A stretch of 64,000 nt of DNA, from assembly GCF_035510375.1 (NCBI RefSeq), contig NZ_DATKHG010000055.1; one strand, written 5' to 3'. The DNA is from Paenibacillus_I sp035510375. GTDB lineage: Bacteria; Bacillota; Bacilli; Paenibacillales; Paenibacillaceae. Shown one piece after another: positions 41,337 to 49,238 of the stretch. The translations under genes and the position numbers were made by a program. The notes beneath the pieces were generated by a model, which was not told the origin of the DNA, did no database searches, and worked only from the letters and a program-made list of their open reading frames with translations. Each line of letters opens with the position of its first letter. Position 1 is the first letter of the stretch.

Positions 41337-43061
41337 ATGGAAAATATGCATAACGAACGCATTCAAGCGACGGCACCGAACCCGAATTTGAGGCGATACG
41401 AGCAGGCCTGCGAGACCTTTCGGTTTGATGAAGCGGAGAAAGCTTTCTCCTGGCATGAAACCGGGAAGGTGAATATGGCCTATGAAGCAATCGACCGGCA
41501 CGCACATACCGGTAAAGGCGACAAGATCGCCTTGTATTACAGCGATGCCGCGAGAGACGAGAAGTATACGTTCGCCGATTTAAGCCGGCAATCGAACCGG
41601 TTTGCGAACGTGCTGCGGAAGCTTGGCGTAGGCAAGGGCGAGCGCGTGTTCATTTTTATGCCGCGCACACCCGAGCTTTATTTCAGCCTGCTCGGCACGC
41701 TCAAGGTGGGCGCGGTCGTCGGGCCGCTATTCGAAGCGTTCATGGAAACGGCGGTGAAGGACAGGCTGCGGGATTCGGGCGCGTCGGCGATCGTCACGAC
41801 ACCTGCGCTGCTGTCGCGCGTGCCGAAGGCGGAACTGCCGGATTTGAAGCATATCATCGTGTTCGGCGACGATGTGCCGGCGGGCGAGGGCATCGTCGAT
41901 TTCAAGGCCGAGATGGCCGCCGCGTCCGAAGAGGCCGAGATCGAGTGGCTCGAGCGCGAGGACGGCCTGATCATTCACTATACCTCGGGTTCGACAGGCA
42001 AGCCGAAAGGCGTCTATCATGTGCAGAACGCGATGATTCAGCACTATTACACCGGCAAGGTCGTCCTGGATTTGAAAGAGGACGATATCTACTGGTGTAC
42101 GGCCGATCCCGGCTGGGTAACCGGAACATCGTACGGTATTTTCGCGCCCTGGCTGAACGGGGCGACGAATGTAGTCCGGGGCGGGCGCTTCAGTCCGCAG
42201 GATTGGTACGGGACGATCCGGAAATACGGCATCACCGTATGGTACAGCGCTCCGACCGCTTTCCGGATGCTGATGGGGGCCGGCGACGAGATTGCCGCGG
42301 GCTTCGATCTCTCGAGCTTGCGCCACGTGCTCAGCGTGGGCGAGCCCCTCAATCCCGAGGTCGTTCGCTGGGGCATGAAGGTGTACGGACAGCGCATTCA
42401 CGATACGTGGTGGATGACCGAGACCGGCGCGCAGCTTATTTGCAATTATCCGTCCATGGACATCAAGCCGGGATCGATGGGACGCCCTCTGCCGGGCATT
42501 CAGGCGGCCATCATCGACGATGCGGGCAATGAAGTGCCTCCTTACCGGATGGGCAATCTCGCGATTCGCACGCCGTGGCCTTCGATGATGCGCAAAATTT
42601 GGAACAATCCCGCCAAATACGAAGAGTATTTCCGGATACCCGGCTGGTACATATCCGGGGATTCCGCTTATCGGGACGAGGAGGGCTACTTCTGGTTCCA
42701 GGGCCGCATCGACGACGTCATCAATACGTCCGGCGAGCGGGTGGGACCGTTCGAGGTCGAGAGCAAGCTCGTCGAGCATCCGGCTGTGGCCGAAGCGGGC
42801 GTCATCGGCAAACCGGATCCGATGCGGGGCGAAATCATCAAAGCGTTCATCTCGCTTCGCGAAGGCTACACGCCGTCGGACGAATTGAAGCAGGATATCG
42901 CCAAATTCGTCAAGGAAGGGCTGTCCGCGCACGCGGCGCCGAGGGAGATCGAGTTCAAGGATAAGCTGCCCAAGACGCGCAGCGGCAAAATTATGCGGCG
43001 CGTGCTGAAAGCCTGGGAGCTCAATCTTCCGACGGGCGATCTGTCGACGATCGAAGATTGA
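41337..43061 (+). CDS. acsA: Acetyl-CoA synthetase (AMP-forming)
   Basis: ATG 41337 follows GGGAGG by 10 bases; 574 residues. Adenylation motifs are complete: IIHYTSGSTGKPKGVYH, WCTADPGWVTGTSYGIF, DTWWMTETGAQLI, GWYISGDSAYRDEEGYFWFQ, GRIDDVINTSGERVGPFEVE and the C-terminal LPKTRSGKIMRRVLKA, whose Lys is both catalytic and the target of AcuA. It activates acetate with ATP and CoA in the cytosol. Divergent acuA-acuC and a cre-like site in the promoter suggest acetylation control plus carbon repression. Confidence 0.97.
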   Translation: MENMHNERIQATAPNPNLRRYEQACETFRFDEAEKAFSWHETGKVNMAYEAIDRHAHTGKGDKIALYYSDAARDEKYTFADLSRQSNRFANVLRKLGVGKGERVFIFMPRTPELYFSLLGTLKVGAVVGPLFEAFMETAVKDRLRDSGASAIVTTPALLSRVPKAELPDLKHIIVFGDDVPAGEGIVDFKAEMAAASEEAEIEWLEREDGLIIHYTSGSTGKPKGVYHVQNAMIQHYYTGKVVLDLKEDDIYWCTADPGWVTGTSYGIFAPWLNGATNVVRGGRFSPQDWYGTIRKYGITVWYSAPTAFRMLMGAGDEIAAGFDLSSLRHVLSVGEPLNPEVVRWGMKVYGQRIHDTWWMTETGAQLICNYPSMDIKPGSMGRPLPGIQAAIIDDAGNEVPPYRMGNLAIRTPWPSMMRKIWNNPAKYEEYFRIPGWYISGDSAYRDEEGYFWFQGRIDDVINTSGERVGPFEVESKLVEHPAVAEAGVIGKPDPMRGEIIKAFISLREGYTPSDELKQDIAKFVKEGLSAHAAPREIEFKDKLPKTRSGKIMRRVLKAWELNLPTGDLSTIED

Positions 43062-43070
43062 TCAAGACGG

Positions 43071-43213
43071 ATGTTTGACAACCTGAAAGTCTGGGCCAAA
43101 CAACTGAAAAAACAGGCTTATGCGCTTTATTACGCATACCGGGACAGCCGCACTCCGTGGTATGCCAAACTGTTCGCGGCTTGTGTCGTCGCCTATGCGT
43201 TCAGCCCATCCGA
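43071..43213 (+). pseudogene. YkvA-like (DUF1232) membrane protein, 3' truncated
   Basis: The frame starts 10 bases after acsA: MFDNLKVWAKQLKKQAYALY, YAYRDSRTPWYAKLFAACVV, AYAFSP. In DUF1232 proteins the motif YAFSPIDLIPDFIP and two more helices follow. Here the sequence departs exactly after AFSP and runs into a strong terminator hairpin; the open frame continues to 43343 without family resemblance. A deletion that removed the second half is the simplest explanation. Confidence 0.75.
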
Positions 43214-43260
43214 TACAACGAGAAGCCCCCGCAATCGATGCGGGGGCTTCTCGTTGTATA
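43212..43260. terminator. Strong bidirectional hairpin terminator
   Basis: ATACAACGAGAAGCCCCCGC pairs with the matching GCGGGGGCTTCTCGTTGTAT, almost 20 base pairs with a 6-8 base loop. T runs are short, but the position between convergent genes supports a terminator role. Confidence 0.75.
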
Positions 43261-43293
43261 TGTGCCGGAACCCGGCTGGAAGCCGGTTCGTAT

Positions 43294-46200
43294 CTAGTTC
43301 GGCGAGGCCGCCGGAGACGGATCCGATTCACCGGATGCATTGACGGCGGTGACGCGGAACGTCCCTGCGGTGAACGGCGCTATATACTCGAACCGCGGTT
43401 CCTGCACCGTTCCGATCTGCCTAAACTGGCTCGTGCCGTTCTCGCTGTAATACACGATATATTCCCGGATTTGTTCCGATACCGGATTCGGCGACCACGA
43501 CAGCTCGACGCCGATCTCGATGGATTTTACGGTCAAGCCTCCGGGAGCGGAGGGAGCCGGAACATCAAGCTCGCCGCCTGCGCCGTCCGGAGCCGGAACG
43601 CCCGCATCGGAGTCGGATAGCGGCGCCGTATCGCCGTCCCCCGAAGCCGCCGGAGGCGCCGAGGAGACGCCGGTTGCCGCTATCGCGCTCGGCACCGATT
43701 CCCGGCCGGCCACGTCCACCGCCGTCACATAGAAGCTGTATGCATTGCCGGACGAAATGTAGCTGATGAACCGGGATTGCTCGCCGACGACGATCGAATC
43801 GCCCGATTTCTGGAACGGACCGCCGTTAACGGAACGGTAAAGGCGGTAGCCGACGATATCATTCTGGCCGGCAGGCTGAAAGCCGATTCGCAGCGCGGCC
43901 GTCCCGTCAACGGGTTGAAGCGCAATGCCCGACGGAGGCGACGGGTTGCCGCCGTCATCTGTGCGCGGATCCACCTTGGACGGAGCGTCGAGATCGGCAT
44001 CCGCCGGCAAATAAAAAGACATCGGCTGCCGACTGTCCGCAGGCAGCTTCTCCTGCGCGGCGGCAATTTCCTCGAACAGCACATCGAGCGGTTTCTCCCG
44101 TCGCACGACGGTCCGTTCGCGAACGAAGTCGGACGGCGTCGTCGGCTGTGCGATATAATTGATGCCGTTGTATGGAATGAATGCCATTTTTACGATCGCG
44201 TCATCGTCTTCTTTCGGCAAGAACGGCTCATTGAACCAGTCGGTGACGAGTCGGCCCATCTGCTTCGTCAGGTCGGTCGGACGCTTGCCGCTGACGCCGG
44301 ATACCGTCGCCTTGACGACGCCGTCCGGCTTGGAGAACTCCCGGGTGGCGAACAGCTCGGGCTTGGCCGCAACGACCTCATTCATGATTTTGGCCCAGAT
44401 TTGTTGCGCGCGCCGCTTGCCGTCGCCGGTCAACGCGAAGATTTGCTGTTCGTAGCCCGCCCACACGCCGAGCGTAATATCCGGCGTAAAACCCATAAAC
44501 CAGACGTCGCCGTAGCTTTGGGTCGAACCGGTTTTGCCGGCGACCGGAATGCTGCCGCCTTTAAATTCGCGTTTGACGGTGGAGCCGGTTCCGTTCGTAA
44601 TCACCGTCCGGAGCATATCCGAAACCAGGAAAGCCGTTTGCTCCGAAAATACGCGTGCAGGCTTCGTCTTATGCTCATACACCACTTTGCCTTTTCCGTC
44701 CGTAATTCTGCTGATCATGTAGGCGTCGTTGAAAACGCCGCCGTTCGGGATCGCGCTGTAGGCGTTCGTCAGCTCTTCCACCGTCACGCCTTTGCTCAGT
44801 CCACCGATGACGCCGGTTTGCGCGTAATCGTCTTCCGCTTGGATCGTCGTAATGCCGAGCTTGCGGGCGAACTCCCAAGCTTTCGGGATCGTCACCTTAT
44901 CCAGGAAGAGCTTCAACGCAGGCAGGTTGAGCGAGCGGTTGAGCGCTTCGCGCGCAGTGACCAGCCCTCTGTAATTGTTGGTCGCGTTCCGCGGAATGTG
45001 AAAGCCTTTTTGACCGTCCTTCAACACGATCGGCGCGTCATCCAGTATGCTGGCAGGCTGGATGAGACCGGCATCGATTGCCGGCAAATAGGCGGCGATC
45101 GGCTTCATGGTCGAACCCGGCTGCCTCGTCATCTGGGTCGCATAGTTCATCTGCTCGAGATAGAAATCGCGTCCCTCAAGCATGCCGAGAATCGCGCCGG
45201 TGTTGTTGTCCAGCATGACGGCCGCCGCCTGCTCGACGCCTTTTTCCTTGCTGTCCGGCGTAAAATTGTCCGGATCCGAGCCGATTGCGCGCATCAGGTT
45301 GTAGATCTTCTTGTCGATCGTCGTAAAAATATGATAGCCGCCGCGAAGCAGCGATTCGCGCGCCTCCTCGAGCTTGGCCGCGTTCTCGGGCTTGCGGATC
45401 TCCGCGAGCGTAAGCGACGGATCCTGCTGCATCATCATGATTTCCGCCGCCTGGCGCTCCGCTTCGAGCATCAGGTAGGGAAACGTGTTGTATGCTTTCT
45501 TTTGCGGCTTCGCCAGTGACGAACGAATATCGAACGCCAAAGCTTCTTCATAGGCTGCCGCTGTAATTCTGCCGGTTTCGAGCATGCGGCGCAGCACCAG
45601 TCTCTGCCGGTCGATCGCAAAGCCGATCCCTTCCTCGTTGTACTCGCCCTTACTGTTAAAGGCGGTATAAGCAGAGGGACGCTGCGGCAAGCCGGCCAGA
45701 TAGGCCGATTGGGCAATGTTCAGGTCATTCAGGTCGTTGATATTGAAAATGCCTTTGGCGGCTGCTTTGATGCCGTACAGATTATAGCCCGAATAACCGT
45801 TGCCGAACGGCACCTTGTTCAGATAGGCGGCTAAGATTTCTTTTTTGGTCAGAAACCGCTCGAGCCGCAGCGCGAGAAAAATTTCCTTCACCTTCCGGCT
45901 GTCCGAAACGTCGAGGTTGAGGAAAACCCTGCGCGCAAGCTGCTGCGTCAGCGTGCTGCCTCCGGTCTGGATGTCTTCGTTCAGCAGCTTCTGCTTCAAC
46001 GCGCGGCCGAGGCCTTTGACGTCCACGCCGATGTGGTCCTCGAAATTATTGTCCTCGATCGCCAATACGGCGTCGATGACCGATTTCGGCACATCGTCCA
46101 ACGCGACCAATCGCCGGTCCTCTTCGGTCCGAAGCTGGCCGACGGGCGTGTTGTCGTTAAAATAGACGAAGCCTGTGGTGGCGTTTTCACCGATCTTCGC

Positions 46201-46386
46201 TTCGATCGTGGACCGCGGGCGGACCGGGTCGTCCTTCACGAGCGACGCTACGTAGCCGGTAAGCGCGCCGCCTGCGAACAGGGCGATCAGGACGCCGAAA
46301 ATGAACAGCCATTTGAATGTGATCCACGCGACCAGACCGAATGTGCGCCATCCGCTTCTTTTTGACGGCTTATGTATTTCTTCCAT
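43294..46386 (-). CDS. Class A penicillin-binding protein with C-terminal fibronectin-III domains
   Basis: ATG 46386 lies 8 bases behind GGAGGAGG; 1030 residues. A cytoplasmic tail and one membrane anchor (WITFKWLFIFGVLIALFAGG) are followed by the glycosyltransferase domain (AIEDNNFEDHIGVDVKGLGR with the catalytic Glu, GGSTLTQQLARRVFLNL, LNKVPFGNGYSGYNLYGIKA). The transpeptidase has RQPGSTMKPIAAYLPAID (Ser-x-x-Lys), LNRSLNLPALKL (SxN) and PVAGKTGSTQSYGDVWFMGF (KTG). After about residue 760 come two fibronectin-III-like domains (PSGIALQPVD... and GLTVKSIEIGVELSWSPNP) joined by a Gly/Pro/Asp-rich linker. The enzyme polymerises and cross-links peptidoglycan outside the membrane; the extra domains may bind wall polymers. 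Confidence 0.95.
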   Translation of the reverse strand: MEEIHKPSKRSGWRTFGLVAWITFKWLFIFGVLIALFAGGALTGYVASLVKDDPVRPRSTIEAKIGENATTGFVYFNDNTPVGQLRTEEDRRLVALDDVPKSVIDAVLAIEDNNFEDHIGVDVKGLGRALKQKLLNEDIQTGGSTLTQQLARRVFLNLDVSDSRKVKEIFLALRLERFLTKKEILAAYLNKVPFGNGYSGYNLYGIKAAAKGIFNINDLNDLNIAQSAYLAGLPQRPSAYTAFNSKGEYNEEGIGFAIDRQRLVLRRMLETGRITAAAYEEALAFDIRSSLAKPQKKAYNTFPYLMLEAERQAAEIMMMQQDPSLTLAEIRKPENAAKLEEARESLLRGGYHIFTTIDKKIYNLMRAIGSDPDNFTPDSKEKGVEQAAAVMLDNNTGAILGMLEGRDFYLEQMNYATQMTRQPGSTMKPIAAYLPAIDAGLIQPASILDDAPIVLKDGQKGFHIPRNATNNYRGLVTAREALNRSLNLPALKLFLDKVTIPKAWEFARKLGITTIQAEDDYAQTGVIGGLSKGVTVEELTNAYSAIPNGGVFNDAYMISRITDGKGKVVYEHKTKPARVFSEQTAFLVSDMLRTVITNGTGSTVKREFKGGSIPVAGKTGSTQSYGDVWFMGFTPDITLGVWAGYEQQIFALTGDGKRRAQQIWAKIMNEVVAAKPELFATREFSKPDGVVKATVSGVSGKRPTDLTKQMGRLVTDWFNEPFLPKEDDDAIVKMAFIPYNGINYIAQPTTPSDFVRERTVVRREKPLDVLFEEIAAAQEKLPADSRQPMSFYLPADADLDAPSKVDPRTDDGGNPSPPSGIALQPVDGTAALRIGFQPAGQNDIVGYRLYRSVNGGPFQKSGDSIVVGEQSRFISYISSGNAYSFYVTAVDVAGRESVPSAIAATGVSSAPPAASGDGDTAPLSDSDAGVPAPDGAGGELDVPAPSAPGGLTVKSIEIGVELSWSPNPVSEQIREYIVYYSENGTSQFRQIGTVQEPRFEYIAPFTAGTFRVTAVNASGESDPSPAASPN

Positions 46387-46493
46387 GATGATTTCCTCCT
46401 CCAAAGCCACGCATTCCATTATAGCACATTATGCCGGAAACGGTCATACCATTTACCATAATTATGTAAATATTCATCTGCATGCGGCAAGTG

Positions 46494-46523
46494 TTGACTC
46501 GGGCCGATCGGCTGTGGTATAAA
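46494..46523 (+). promoter_or_regulatory. Sigma-A promoter of the tyrS T-box transcript
   Basis: TTGACT at 46494-46499 and TATAAA at 46518-46523 with 18 bases spacing, about 30 bases ahead of the leader RNA. Confidence 0.7.
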
Positions 46524-46544
46524 GCTAATAATATGAATTGAAAA

Positions 46545-46826
46545 GCGATGACGGGCATAAGTAGCCTGCGCCATCCGCATTCAGAGAGCCGGTGTTCGGT
46601 GGGAACCGGTTGCGGACCGCATGTCGAATTACAGCCTCGAGCCGAACGGTTGAACCCGGCGCAATGCCGTCAGTATGCCCTTCCGGATGCGCCCGTTACG
46701 CGCAATGAAGTGAAAGCGATCATCCGTCCGGCTCCCATGCGGCACCGAACCGGCGGCGGACGCTTTAACGAGGGTGGTACCGCGGGCAAAATCCTTCTCG
46801 TCCCTTGAGGCAGAAGGATTTTTTTG
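46545..46826 (+). ncRNA. T-box leader (tyrosine) of tyrS
   Basis: The leader shows Stem I with the AG-bulge region (CAGAGAGCCGGTG), a specifier loop GAATTACAGCC in which TAC is the tyrosine codon, the conserved T-box AACGAGGGTGGTACCGCGG at 46767-46785 and a terminator (AAATCCTTCT/AGAAGGATTTTTTT, 46789-46826). Binding of uncharged tRNA-Tyr to the specifier and T-box bulge would prevent the terminator and allow tyrS expression. Stem boundaries are approximate. Confidence 0.92.
46789..46826 (+). terminator. T-box regulated terminator hairpin
   Basis: AAATCCTTCT pairs with AGAAGGATTT and ends with seven T; the T-box element overlaps the alternative antiterminator pairing. Confidence 0.88.
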
Positions 46827-46854
46827 TATTTTGGGCGAATGCGGAGGGTTGGTT

Positions 46855-48111
46855 ATGGCAAAAGAAGAACAGTTATCCGCGGCGCAACGGGCGGAAATCG
46901 AGCGTCAGCTCGAGGCCATCCGGCGCGGCGTGGTGGAAGTCGTACCCGAGGAGGCGCTTAAGGAGAAGCTGGCGGATCATGTCCGGACAGGAAAGCCGCT
47001 CAAGGTGAAGCTGGGGCTCGATCCGTCCGCGCCCGACATTCATGTGGGCCACACGGTCGTGCTGCATAAGCTGCGGCAGTTCCAGCTGCTCGGACATGAG
47101 GTGCAGTTGATCATCGGCGATTTTACCGGACGGATCGGCGATCCCACGGGCAAATCGGAGACGCGCAAGCAGCTGACGGAAGAAGATGTGAAGCGCAACG
47201 CAGAGACCTACCAGAAGCAGATTTTCAAAATTCTCGATCCGGCGAAAACGACCGTATATTACAATTCCGAGTGGCTCGGGCCGATGACGTTCGCGGACGT
47301 CGTCGGGCTGGCCGCCAAGCTGACCGTCGCCCGCATGCTGGAGCGCGACGACTTCACGAAACGGTACCAGTCGGGACAGCCGATCAGCATCCATGAGTTC
47401 TTTTACCCGCTCATGCAGGGCTATGATTCGGTTGCGCTGGAGAGCGATGTCGAGCTCGGCGGCACCGATCAGAAATTCAATCTGCTGATGGGGCGGACGC
47501 TGCAGAAGGAATACGGCAAGTCGACCCAAATCGCGGTCCTGCTGCCGCTGCTGGAAGGCCTCGACGGCGTAAACAAGATGAGCAAAAGCCTCGGCAATTA
47601 CATCGGCATCGACGAGGAGCCGAATGAAATTTACGGCAAGGCGATGTCCGTGCCGGACGAGCTGATGGCCAAGTACTATGAGCTGGCGACGGATATCGGC
47701 AATGAGGAGCTTGCGAGGTTGAAGCAGGGACTCCAGGACGGAACGGTTCACCCGCGCGATGCGAAAATGAAGCTTGCGGCGACATTCGTCCGCATGTACC
47801 ACGGGGAGGAGGCAGCGGCCGCCGCGGAGCAGCATTTCGTCACCGTGTTCCAGCAGCGCGCCCTGCCGGATGAAATCGAAGAGATCGAACTGCCGGACAG
47901 CGAGCTCGAGGGCGGCCGCATCCGGATCGTGAAGCTGCTGACCGCGCTCGGCCTGCAGGCGTCGGGAAGCGAGGCGAAGCGCAGCGTGCAGCAAGGCGCG
48001 GTGAAGATCAACGAAGTCAAAATCGGCGATCCGGGCGCGGAAATCGAGCCGCAGGACGGCGATGTCATTCAGGTCGGCAAGCGGAAGTTCGCCCGGATAC
48101 GTCGGGCGTAG
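46855..48111 (+). CDS. tyrS: Tyrosyl-tRNA synthetase (TyrZ/TyrS2 subgroup)
   Basis: ATG 46855 follows GGAGGG by 7-8 bases; 418 residues. VKLGLDPSAPDIHVGHTVVL holds the HIGH-like motif (HVGH, 63-66), FTGRIGDPTGKSETRKQL marks the TyrRS2 group, ELGGTDQKFNLLMGR binds tyrosine/ATP and GVNKMSKSLGNYIG is the KMSKS loop. The C-terminal S4-like domain (GLQASGSEAKRSVQQGAVKI) binds tRNA. The T-box leader upstream gives expression control by uncharged tRNA-Tyr, as in Bacillus tyrZ/tyrS. Confidence 0.97.
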   Translation: MAKEEQLSAAQRAEIERQLEAIRRGVVEVVPEEALKEKLADHVRTGKPLKVKLGLDPSAPDIHVGHTVVLHKLRQFQLLGHEVQLIIGDFTGRIGDPTGKSETRKQLTEEDVKRNAETYQKQIFKILDPAKTTVYYNSEWLGPMTFADVVGLAAKLTVARMLERDDFTKRYQSGQPISIHEFFYPLMQGYDSVALESDVELGGTDQKFNLLMGRTLQKEYGKSTQIAVLLPLLEGLDGVNKMSKSLGNYIGIDEEPNEIYGKAMSVPDELMAKYYELATDIGNEELARLKQGLQDGTVHPRDAKMKLAATFVRMYHGEEAAAAAEQHFVTVFQQRALPDEIEEIELPDSELEGGRIRIVKLLTALGLQASGSEAKRSVQQGAVKINEVKIGDPGAEIEPQDGDVIQVGKRKFARIRRA

Positions 48112-48166
48112 GGCGGCGGAGCCGATGTAAGCGACCGGGCCGCACGCGACGCGGTAAACGAAAGCA

Positions 48167-48202
48167 AAAAAATCCCCGGACCGATCGGTCCGGGGATTTT
48201 AC
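48167..48202. terminator. Bidirectional terminator between tyrS and rpsD
   Basis: AAATCCCCGGACCGATCGGTCCGGGGATTTT forms a perfect stem of 14-15 pairs with A/T runs on both sides. Confidence 0.95.
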
Positions 48203-48204
48203 GA

Positions 48205-48804
48205 TTAACGGCTGTAGAACTCGACGATTTGCTTTTCGTCGATGTCTTGGGAGAGCTCGGCGCGTTCCGGCAGACGGACGAACTTGCCTTCCATCGCGTT
48301 GCCATTGAATTCCACATACTGCGGCAGGTGATGGCGGCCTTCAACCGCTTCCTTGATCGCTTTCATCGAATGGCTGCGCTCGCGCAGGCCGATGATGTCG
48401 CCGACCGAAACGGTGTAGGAAGCGATGTCGACCTTCTTGCCGTTTACCGTCACGTGGCCGTGTGAGACGAGCTGACGCGCGCCCGCACGCGAGTTGGCCA
48501 GGCCAAGGCGGTATACCAGGTTGTCCAAACGGCTTTCGAGCAGGATCATGAAGTTTTCACCGGCGATCCCTTTCATCTTAAGCGCTTTGGAGAACAGGTT
48601 GCGGAATTGCTTCTCGTTCAAACCGTACATATGGCGAAGCTTTTGTTTCTCTTGCAGTTGAACGCCGTAGCCGCTCATTTTCTTGCGTTGGCCGGGGCCG
48701 TGCTGTCCGGGCGGGAACGGGCGTTTCAATTCTTTGCCGGAACCGCTCAGGGAAATGCCGAGGCGGCGGCTCAATTTAAACTTAGGTCCTGTATAACGTG
48801 CCAT
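48205..48804 (-). CDS. rpsD: 30S ribosomal protein S4
   Basis: ATG 48804 is behind GAAGGAG; 199 residues, the normal Firmicute length. MARYTGPKFKLSRRLGISLS, RPFPPGQHGPGQRKKMSGYG, the S4 RNA-binding domain (ESRLDNLVYRLGLANSRAGA, RQLVSHGHVTVNGKKVDI) and the C-terminal AELSQDIDEKQIVEFYSR are all typical. S4 starts assembly of the small subunit on 16S rRNA and in Bacillus represses its own mRNA. It is a single-gene unit divergent from the GGDEF gene. Confidence 0.98.
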   Translation of the reverse strand: MARYTGPKFKLSRRLGISLSGSGKELKRPFPPGQHGPGQRKKMSGYGVQLQEKQKLRHMYGLNEKQFRNLFSKALKMKGIAGENFMILLESRLDNLVYRLGLANSRAGARQLVSHGHVTVNGKKVDIASYTVSVGDIIGLRERSHSMKAIKEAVEGRHHLPQYVEFNGNAMEGKFVRLPERAELSQDIDEKQIVEFYSR

Positions 48805-48977
48805 TGTGGTGGTAACTCCTTCTTCAAATGGAATGTTTGAAAATGGGGTTATTGTTTCGCCGAGCGTTGTCAATGATTCCGATCCGGAATCCTGACGGGA
48901 ATGCCAGCCGCTGTCCCGACAGTGACAACCTCCGTGAGGGTGACACAAAACCTTATCCCGTTATTTCAACAATCAAT
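48805..48977 (-). promoter_or_regulatory. rpsD 5' leader, possible S4 autoregulatory structure
   Basis: The transcript from the promoter below has a leader of about 165 bases with paired elements, for example GTGTCACCCTCACGG and TGTCACTGTCGGGACAG segments and CGGATCGGAATC. In Bacillus the S4 leader is a translational operator. The equivalence is inferred from gene identity and leader length, not from an alignment. Confidence 0.4.
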
Positions 48978-49005
48978 ATTATAGGTAAATCATATGAAAA
49001 GTCAA
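48978..49005 (-). promoter_or_regulatory. Sigma-A promoter of rpsD
   Basis: Read on the minus strand, TTGACT and a perfect TATAAT are separated by 16 bases. Confidence 0.8.
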
Positions 49006-49238
49006 GGGGGCGGGACGGTAGCTTTGAGGAAAAAACGGCGGGCGGCCGCAAACGCTAAGCGGCAAAGATTTGAATTCCAATTATTCACTAGGCCCTAAGA
49101 CCCTTTTATATTCTTGTAAACTAGTGCAATTTTCATACAAATAAAGTATGATAGAGTTAACGATTACGTTTTTTATGTGGTGCAAAATCGACGTCCGCGC
49201 GGCGCAATACCTGCGGAACGAAGGAGCGAGGAACAGCT
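49006..49238. other. Intergenic region between rpsD and the GGDEF gene
   Basis: The left part is the region upstream of the rpsD promoter. AT-rich DNA at about 49080-49150 includes TATGAT near 49147, a possible -10 box for the GGDEF gene. No further gene or repeat is visible. Confidence 0.5.

Noticed and set aside
43777..45519. Plus-strand frame of 580 codons inside the penicillin-binding protein gene
   Set aside because: The catalytic motifs of the PBP lie on the minus strand; this frame has none.
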